Of a DNA stretch of 64,000 nucleotides, positions 57,925 through 64,000 are shown piece after piece. The translations under genes were made by a program, and so were the position numbers. Location: assembly GCA_018105865.1 (NCBI GenBank), contig CM030859.1, positions 6,132,443-6,196,442 on the forward strand, given 5' to 3'. The notes beneath the pieces are model-generated. The model had not been told where the DNA came from and did not search any database. It saw nothing but the letters and a program-made list of their open reading frames with translations. Position 1 is the first letter of the stretch, and each line of letters opens with the position of its first letter. This stretch comes from Metaphire vulgaris (lineage: Eukaryota; Annelida; Clitellata; Crassiclitellata; Megascolecidae).

Positions 57925-58450
57925 TATCACCGCTGCTATTCAACATCTACATTGAGGAACTAATAAGAGAGGCACTAGAGGAAGAAAGAGTGGGAATAAA
58001 CATTGGAGGGAAACTGATACATAGCCATACATACATACATACAAGCCATACATTTTGCAGATGACAAGCGATGCTAACAAGGAGTAAAAGAGAACTACAA
58101 AGAATAATGGACAAACTACCGGTAAATGCAACATCAAAAGAATATGGCATGAAAATTAAATGTCTCTAAAAACACTGTAAAAACAAAAATCATGGTAATA
58201 ACAAAGAGCAAAAATCCACCTAGATTCACCATAACGGTTGATGGAACAGAACTGGTACAGGTTACACAATTCTGCTACCTTGGGAGCCTAATAACAGAAG
58301 ATTCCAGATGCCAGGAGGAGATAAACAGAAGAATAGCGATGGGAAAACAAGCCTTTTTGGACAGAGGAGAACTGGTAAGAGGAGGGCTAAATAGGGAGCT
58401 AAAGAAGAGACTGATAAAAACGTTGATATGGAGTTTACTTTATATGCCTC
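57925..58450 (+). mobile_element. RTE-type LINE RT fragment
   Basis: PLLFNIYIEELIREALEEER, KRELQRIMDKLPVNATSKEY, GTELVQVTQFCYLGSLITED and SRCQEEINRRIAMGKQAFLD in shifting frames. Typical RTE palm/thumb. 58451-58870 after it is unassigned intron. Confidence 0.82.
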
Positions 58451-58872
58451 AGTTTACAAAATTAGTTAGTGTTAGTAATTTGTGTCAAACATACCATTTT
58501 ATTTTACTTGATGCTTCAGTGAATAATTATACCAGAGCATCTAAAAAGAGAAGATTCCTGCCTCAAAATTAAAATTTAAGCAACTAGCTATTGCCCTTAT
58601 TGCTCTCTTTGTTAGACGACAGACTCATTTCTTGCTTGAATAAAATATATTACATGTTATCGCTTATTCAGAATTTTTTATTATCACTGATATTTGATAA
58701 CACTGTTAATAAAGCATTCATTATTTGCAAAAAATTGACCTTATTGCATATTTCTTGACTTCATATCTGGGATCAGCACCTTTCATTTGGGTAAAATCAG
58801 CAAAAATACTTAGGTTAGCAGAATTGTTTTCAAATGTAGACCCATGATATATAATAATAATAGTAAATAAAA

Positions 58873-58931
58873 ATAGTGAAATAGATTCCTCAGTTATTTT
58901 GCTGCTGATTTTTTTGTTCTGCAGGAATATA
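58873..58931 (+). repeat. Upstream copy of the exon 5 acceptor region
   Basis: atagtgaaatag, ctcagttattttgctgc and ttgttctgcaggaatat match 59135-59197 closely. The copied acceptor TTCTGCAG ends at 58923. Splicing there would read E-Y-S-F-stop from the phase-0 junction. Confidence 0.85.
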
Positions 58932-58978
58932 GCTTTTAGCTGTTTCTTGGAATTCAACAATTATAGAAATTGTCAGTT

Positions 58979-59021
58979 TTAGTAGTAGCAGTAGCAGTAG
59001 TAGTGGTAGTGGTTGTAGTAA

Positions 59022-59055
<34 letters not shown>

Positions 59056-59090
59056 GGTGGTGGTGGTGGTGGTGGTGGTGGTGGTGGTGG

Positions 59091-59134
<44 letters not shown>
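58979..59134. repeat. Compound (AGT)n/(GGT)n/(GAT)n microsatellite
   Basis: About 155 bp of trinucleotides lying between the two copies of the acceptor block, only 55 bp before PLOD exon 5. Confidence 0.9.
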
Positions 59135-59136
<2 letters not shown>

Positions 59137-59188
59137 AGTGAAATAGCTTTCTCAGTTATTTTGCTGCAGATTTGATTTTGTTCTGTAG

Positions 59189-59240
59189 GAATATTACCCA
59201 ACTGTTAAGGTAAATGAAAAGAGATATTTGAATTCAGGAG
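59189..59240 (+). CDS. PLOD: PLOD exon 5: small exon ending in NSGG
   Basis: The acceptor TTCTGTAG precedes and donor GTAAGA follows. The 52-base exon reads EYYPTVKVNEKRYLNSG plus one base that completes glycine with exon 6, matching YP..GKRFLNSGG of the family. A near-copy of its acceptor region lies about 265 bp upstream (see the repeat at 58873). Confidence 0.92.
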
Positions 59241-59552
59241 GTAAGAAAGCTTCGTTGGTTTATTGATTATATCATTTACTATAACATGGCTATAGTTGAT
59301 TGCATACTACAGCATTTATTTAAGTTTTCTGACAAATAAGACACTAATGACCATAGTTTGGGAAGAAAAGAACTGCAATTTTTATTTTTTCAGATTTGTT
59401 TTGCTGACCACTTGACAGCTTGCAGCAACATTTATATGTTAATTAGCATAAGCACCGGTAATTCTTATAATCTTTAAGTATCATTAATTGTGTAATTAAT
59501 TATAGATTTTTAAAAATATTTTAACATGGTGTTATTATATCAATACTTTTAG

Positions 59553-59659
59553 GTTTTATTGGATTTGCTCCATTCCTGTATGAAATTGTTAACAGCTCTG
59601 AGGTCTCTAATGAGGATGATGACCAGTTGTTTTATTCAAAAATTTTCCTTAACAAAAGG
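59553..59659 (+). CDS. PLOD: PLOD exon 6: FIGFAP to the acidic DDDQLFY motif
   Basis: The acceptor CTTTTAG precedes and donor GTGAGC follows. The exon reads FIGFAPFLYEIVNSS, then NEDDDQLFYSKIFLNKR. The acidic run before QLFY matches the poly-Asp stretch of LH3 that contributes to sugar-donor binding. The next expected exon (NLDHKSRIFQNL-like) is not found before 64000, so intron 6 is at least 4.3 kb. Confidence 0.94.
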
Positions 59660-59811
59660 GTGAGCATTGAGATACTATTCTGTCATGATGTATGAGGTCA
59701 CTGTGTTTGGATAAAAAGGGTGCCAACTCTATTTTTTTCACTATGGCTTTAAGAAGACTTGGCCAATTTCTATAAACATTTGCAGTTTAATTAGTGCTTT
59801 TGCCTGTAAAG

Positions 59812-60185
59812 CAGCGGTTCTCAACCTGTGGGTCGCGACCCCTATGGGGGTCGATTGACGATTTGCCAGGGGTCGCCTGAGACCTTTGCCAATATGGAGT
59901 TGCCTTTTTTCTGATGTGCAAAACTTCTAATTCTGATGTGCAAAACTTCTAATTGTACAAGATTTCCACATTGGTAGTTACTACTTTTTAAAAACTGTGA
60001 TTGTCATTCAAGGATAGACATTGCAGGCAATTGAATCAGAATGATTTCAAATATTTTAATTGTCGTAGCATTATTATTGTAACACTTTACATTATGAACA
60101 AAAAATAATTTTACGGTTGGGGGTCGCCACATCATAAGGATTTGAATTAAAAGGGTCGCGGCTCTATAAAGGTTGAGAACCACTG
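59812..60185. mobile_element. hAT MITE with SPIN/Charlie-like termini in intron 6
   Basis: The left end CAGCGGTTCTCAACCTGTGG and complementary right end CAGTGGTTCTCAACCTTTAT are inverted. An exact TSD CTGTAAAG lies at 59804-59811 and 60186-60193. The GGGTCGCGACCCC and GGGGGTCG motifs recall nonautonomous hAT-Charlie/SPIN-type elements of vertebrates; that family link is from memory. Confidence 0.9.
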
Positions 60186-60547
60186 CTGTAAAGCATTACA
60201 AGCTTCAACCGGGACCTCCCAAGTTGTTTTTGGAAAGTCCTGCTTCTACCCAGTTTCTCGGCTGGCAGCCCGGCCGTCAGTGATGGGCAACTAACTAAAA
60301 AATATTAGTTAAACTACAACTAAATTTCAACTAAAAATAAGTAGTTAAACTTTTAGTTGCTAACTAACTTTTTAAAATAGTTACAGTAACTAAACTAAAA
60401 AAATATAGTTAAACTTTTTGCAACTAATTTTACAACTATTTTTCAGGTATCAAGTAAGTGCTCATGAAAACAACTCAAAACACAGAGGATGCTGGCAGCA
60501 TCAACACGTCAGTCAATGAACCATTGGATTAATTAATCATTGATTGT

Positions 60548-60772
60548 CTATTTAAGTCTTAGTCTAGACTGCAGGGACACAAGTTTGTCGAGAGTCTCAT
60601 CAGACATGCGACATTGACGCGCACAATGCACTTGAGATGCAGCGCTGAACAGCCATTCTACTGCAGCTGAACTTGGTAATGTTGCATTGCTTTTGCAGAA
60701 TGCCTCAGCCACAGCCGGATAAGCCAGTAGACTGCTGACAGAATTCATCTTGCAAGCCAAGTACCCAGACAC
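60548..60772 (-). pseudogene. hAT transposase C-terminal domain
   Basis: 75 codons with LPSSAAVEWLFSAASQ and MSDETLDKLVSLQSRL. In the family consensus (LPSSAAVERLFS..., LSDE.FEKL.FL) an Arg replaces the Trp seen here. Confidence 0.85.
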
Positions 60773-61398
60773 CTGGATGTCAACAGAATAGAAAACATGA
60801 CTTATAGCCTATGTTTTGAATTTTATATGCTGATATACGCAATGACCTACACTTATCTAGTTATCATACTTAGTATTACTCGTTCAGTTTCACTGGCCCT
60901 GTAAAAGGGTTACTACTAGATTATGAAAGAAACATCAGAAATTAAAATAAAAGCTTTCCAACATTGATGTCACACAACATATCATAAGTTATGAATGACT
61001 AATGAGGATGTATTCTTTCAAAAATTATTACAATTAATTACTAAAATTGACATATTTTGACCCAGGTAATAAAAACTTATGCAAGTTTTCAAAAAAGGTG
61101 TTAGATAAATAAAAAGTTGAATCTTTGGATTATCATAATGGGGTAATTACCTCATCAGACAGTGAAGAACTCTGGATTCTGCAGGTTTGTTCAGAAAGGA
61201 GTAGAGATCTTCATCATCTTCAGATTCGTTCAATGCACTTCCTGATGTCGAAACCATTGGCCCACTACTTCTCGCTCAACTTGTTGTACATATGTAAGCA
61301 ACATCTGCCTGCCTTGCATCCATGCCTGCTCATATTGCAGGAAAGCCAACTTAAATTTTGGGTGAAGCATTGTGGCACTGCGGTATTCCAAACTGTTT

Positions 61399-63746
61399 AA
61401 TGTAATGTAACAATGTAATGTAACAAGATATTTGTATAGCGCCTCTTCTGAAAGATCACTCAGAAGCGCTTCCACAGCAAATTACTGTATATTAACAAAG
61501 AGATAAGTTTTAAGTCGTTTCAAAAAGAGGGCCATAGAATTAGGAGTTGCTAAGCCACGCATACTGGCGTCAAGAGCATTCCAAAGGATAGGGCCAACTG
61601 ATTCAAAACCTCGCTTCAGGAACATGGAAGTTCGTACTTGGGGCACACTGAGAAGACCATTGGTTGTGGACCGAAGACATGGCCGACCAGGGATAGAGCT
61701 AAGGGGATGGAGTAGCTCTGAAAGGTAAGATGGAGTGGCACCATAAAGAGAGAGTGCAACCACTCTCAACATACGAAACTCAACTCGAGCAGGATAAGGC
61801 AGCCAGTGTAAAATAGGCGTCATATAATCACTAATGTGATCACGTCTTGTGACACCAGCAATCACCCTGGCTGCTGAGCGAAGAACCATCTGGAGTTTAT
61901 CAAGTCGCACCGATGGAAGACCAGCAAAAAGTGAACCACAGTAGTCAAGCCTTGAGCAAATAAATGCATGAATCAAAGTAGAAGCAGATGGCATGTCTAG
62001 TGTGCGTCGAATCACTCTAAGCTGGCGGAGATGATAGAAGCAACTGCGACAAAGTGAGTTAATATGATCCATAAAGGTTAACTCAGAGTCAAGAATTATA
62101 CCAAGATCACGGACAGAGGAGGAGAAAGAGAGGCCGGGAAGGCAGCCTGCACAGACATATGATCAATTTTTAAGAGCTGACCTCGAGTACCAAACCAGAT
62201 GAGCTGAGTTTTAGCTGGATTAAGTAAAAGACGATTTGAGTGCATCCATGAATGAAGTAAGTCAGAGGCTTCAACAAATTCACGAGTGATCTGCAGCGCA
62301 TTAGTGGGGCTGGAATGTGAATAGGCCTGAATATCATCAGCGTACATATGTTTTTAAAATTATATGGTGCAAACAAGCGTGCAACATCAGCAGTATAAAG
62401 TATATACAGAAGCGGCCCAAGAACCGAACCCTGAGGGACTCCACAAGTGACTGGCACTTCACGGGAGTAGGAAGAACCAAGTGATGCAATCATGCGGCGT
62501 TCAGAGAGATAGGATTTTAACCAGGCCAGAGGAAGACCAGAGACACCAAATGAGACAGAGAGGCGCTGTAGAAGAATATCATGGTCAACAGTGTCGAAAG
62601 CAGCACTGACATCAAATAGGGCAAGAAGAGTGACTTCTGACCGATCGATGGCCCTATAGAGATCTGAGAGAAGATGCAAGAGAAGCGTTTCAGTGGAGTG
62701 TGAAGCACGGAAACCAGACTGGTATTTCGGCAGCAAATCATTAGCCTCAAGATATGGAAGCAGCTGAAGAGTGACAACCTTCTCAAGGACCTTAGATAAG
62801 AAACTGAGGTTTGAGATAGGGCGATAACTTGACATTTCAGACTCATCAAGGCCAGTTTGCTTAAGCCTAGGCTTAACTATTGCCAGTTTCTGCGATGCAG
62901 GTAGGCAGCCTTCTTTAAGAGACCTATTGCAGAGTAACGTTAAAAAGGCAAGAAACAGTCAATATAGTCATGCACAATAAAAGTCGGAATCGGATCGAGT
63001 TCACAGGTTTTCGTGAGGCATAGAGAGGATGACGCGTCGAAGAACATCCAACGTAACTTCGTCAAAGTCCTGTAGACAAACATCTGTGGTTGTAAACTCT
63101 GGCGGCTGCGACCCAGCTGTAGCATCCCTCACACGACGAACTTTAGATATCAAATAATCCACGAACTGATTTGCAGTAAACGATAAATCCGCATTCAGTT
63201 GTGAATTTGAAGGCTTTATGCGACCGAGAATATCATTGAATGTTTTCCAGAGTCTCGAGAGGAGTGAGCATTACGTGAAATTTGACACTCCCAGTAGTTT
63301 CTTTCTTTGTCACGAAAAAACTTATGCATGTCCCTGATCATAAGTACAGTCTCACGACGGTCATCCGGGTTCTTTGTTCGTCTGAATTTCCGCTCACACT
63401 TCCTAACACGACGTCGAAATGTTCTGCATTCTGCGTCAAACCATGGTGACAGAGGTTTATGACGAATCTTAACCTTGCGTACTGGAAGGAGATCATCAAG
63501 TAACCGTCTTGTTGTTGAATCGTATAGTTCAAACAGCGTACTCACAGAAGCAGAGGCAAGGTCTTCTAGGTTTTGGCACAAAGGGCTTGATTGAAGGCCT
63601 TGGCAAAATGCTTCACCGTCGAACTTTTTCCAGTTACGCACATTCCTGAGGATGTAGACAGGCTTACTGGAAGGAAGCGGAAAGGATGCCGAGACAAGGC
63701 CATGATCTGATATTGCAGGCGTGCATATTTGAATATCAGATGTGAC
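61399..63746 (-). mobile_element. Young L2-type LINE copy B
   Basis: From 63746: AISDHGLVSASFPLP (end of endonuclease), WFDAECRTFRRRVRKCERKF, then DVSMSSYRPISNLSFLSKVL, YQSGFRASHSTETLLLHLLS, FDVSAAFDTVDHDILLQRLS, CGVPQGSVLGPLLYILYTAD. A one-base A-run difference near 62352 shifts frame into MYADDIQAYSH. Then comes the same C-terminal region as copy A and a tail of aatgt repeats. It extends about 1.1 kb further 5' than copy A. Confidence 0.93.
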
Positions 63747-64000
63747 CTGGAACCTGTTCTGTATCCCATTTAACAGTGCAGTGGTCAGTGGTTTCATGCT
63801 GACATCGTCACTGACCGTCTCCAGCTTTCTTTTCAGCCCCATTATAGTGGGAATGAGCTGGCCAATGTAGCACTGGCTCTCTCCTTCTATGAGTTTCATT
63901 GCCACTACCAATGGTCTCATCACATTGATGAATGCAGTAAGAAACTTCATATCTGCTAACGTCATTTCACTATGGCCCAAAGCCTTCTGGCATTCCACGA

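Larger units (their letters stand above)
27977..59659 (+). other. PLOD: PLOD-family gene, 5' half (lysyl hydroxylase / collagen glycosyltransferase), six coding exons
   Basis: Six exons join in phase into 192 codons and run off the window. The family hydroxylates collagen lysines in the endoplasmic reticulum; LH3-type members also transfer galactose and glucose to hydroxylysine through an N-terminal GT domain. The conceptual protein shows a signal peptide, the TVAT motif (UDP contact in LH3), the AGGGQK stretch, the FVDCYDVV segment carrying the D-x-x-D Mn2+ site, SAEAFCWP with the cysteine matching LH3 Cys144, RYLNSGGFIGFAP and an acidic EDDDQLFY run. These match LH3 better than LH1 or LH2 by eye. 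The second GT-like domain and the C-terminal Fe/2-oxoglutarate hydroxylase domain are absent here, so they should lie beyond 64000. Introns are 9957, 2792, 11219, 6827 and 312 bp, phases 1,0,2,0,1. Almost all other recognisable coding sequence inside this span belongs to mobile elements. Confidence 0.93.
60278..64000 (-). mobile_element. hAT element with transposase, split by an L2-type LINE, running off the window
   Basis: The 3' end is CAGTGATGGGCAACTAACTA at 60278, followed by arrays of tagttaaactacaact-like motifs. On the minus strand the transposase reads FINVMRPLVVAMKLIEGESQ, YIGQLIPTIMGLKRKLETVS (63998-63747). The LINE 61399-63746 interrupts. It resumes EYRSATMLHPKFKLAFLQYE and, near 60650, YPAVAEAFCKSNATLPSSAA and VEWLFSAASQ (dimerisation domain), stop at 60548. 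Frameshifts between. Confidence 0.87.

Noticed and set aside
63216..63998. Single novel 260-residue protein
   Set aside because: The sequence changes family at the insertion junction near 63747, from hAT transposase to L2-type LINE.
60660..64000. Further PLOD exons after exon 6
   Set aside because: I looked for the expected NLDHKSRIFQNL-type exon on the + strand; only hAT and LINE sequence is present.

Overview
This is a stretch of metazoan nuclear genome dominated by transposable elements. The evidence is split exons with GT/AG junctions and matching phases, kilobase introns, trinucleotide microsatellites, and LINE, LTR, hAT, PIF/Harbinger, piggyBac and Tc1/mariner-type debris on both strands. 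The mix suggests an invertebrate or basal chordate with an old, heavily nested repeat landscape, but the species cannot be fixed from this window. I see no bacterial genes, rRNA, tRNA or CRISPR.

Host gene. One protein-coding gene is clear: the 5' half of a lysyl hydroxylase / collagen glycosyltransferase gene (PLOD family, closest by eye to PLOD3/LH3) on the + strand. Six coding exons lie at 27977-28052, 38010-38098, 40891-41027, 52247-52361, 59189-59240 and 59553-59659. Together they give 192 in-frame codons with compatible splice phases: signal peptide, then the first part of the N-terminal glycosyltransferase domain. The rest of the gene must lie beyond 64000. Introns 1 to 4 (about 10, 2.8, 11.2 and 6.8 kb) are packed with insertions; intron 5 (312 bp) is clean.

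Layout. 1-9.9 kb: CR1/L2-type LINE fragments with nested hAT elements and MITEs, many with exact target-site duplications (TSDs). 9.96-10.88 kb: an intronless METAP2-like retro-ORF with an unrelated basic C-terminal tail, between two (AAT)n tracts. 11-15.9 kb: microsatellites, a CR1 LINE and an RTE LINE. 15.87-18.44 kb: a decayed Gypsy LTR element. 19.4-21.8 kb: L2/CR1 LINEs. 21.99-25.84 kb: an LTR element with gag zinc knuckles but no recognisable pol, whose 5' LTR is split by a long-inverted-repeat foldback element. 25.9-27.7 kb: a young L2-type LINE inside an older LINE, then the PLOD promoter region. Intron 1: a minus-strand RTE LINE split by a LINE, two hAT elements and a piggyBac element, then a minus-strand Copia element split by piggyBac and Tc1/mariner-like elements. 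Intron 3: a decayed TE-associated protein gene and a minus-strand CR1 LINE split by a 5.5-kb Gypsy element that itself carries a LINE. Intron 4: a long CR1 LINE, RTE LINE pieces and a MITE made of repeated TTAATCAC units. Intron 6 onward: a SPIN/Charlie-like hAT MITE and a hAT transposase gene split by a second copy of the young L2-type LINE.

Most notable observations: (1) a shared internal module with core TTTGCTTGTCAG in at least five MITE families that have different terminal repeats; (2) the METAP2-derived chimeric ORF, whose indels keep frame; (3) the pol-less gag LTR element and the foldback element in its LTR; (4) hAT-like elements whose ends are arrays of short repeats; (5) a duplicated splice-acceptor block before PLOD exon 5; (6) several insertions whose empty site is preserved in a second repeat copy in this same window.
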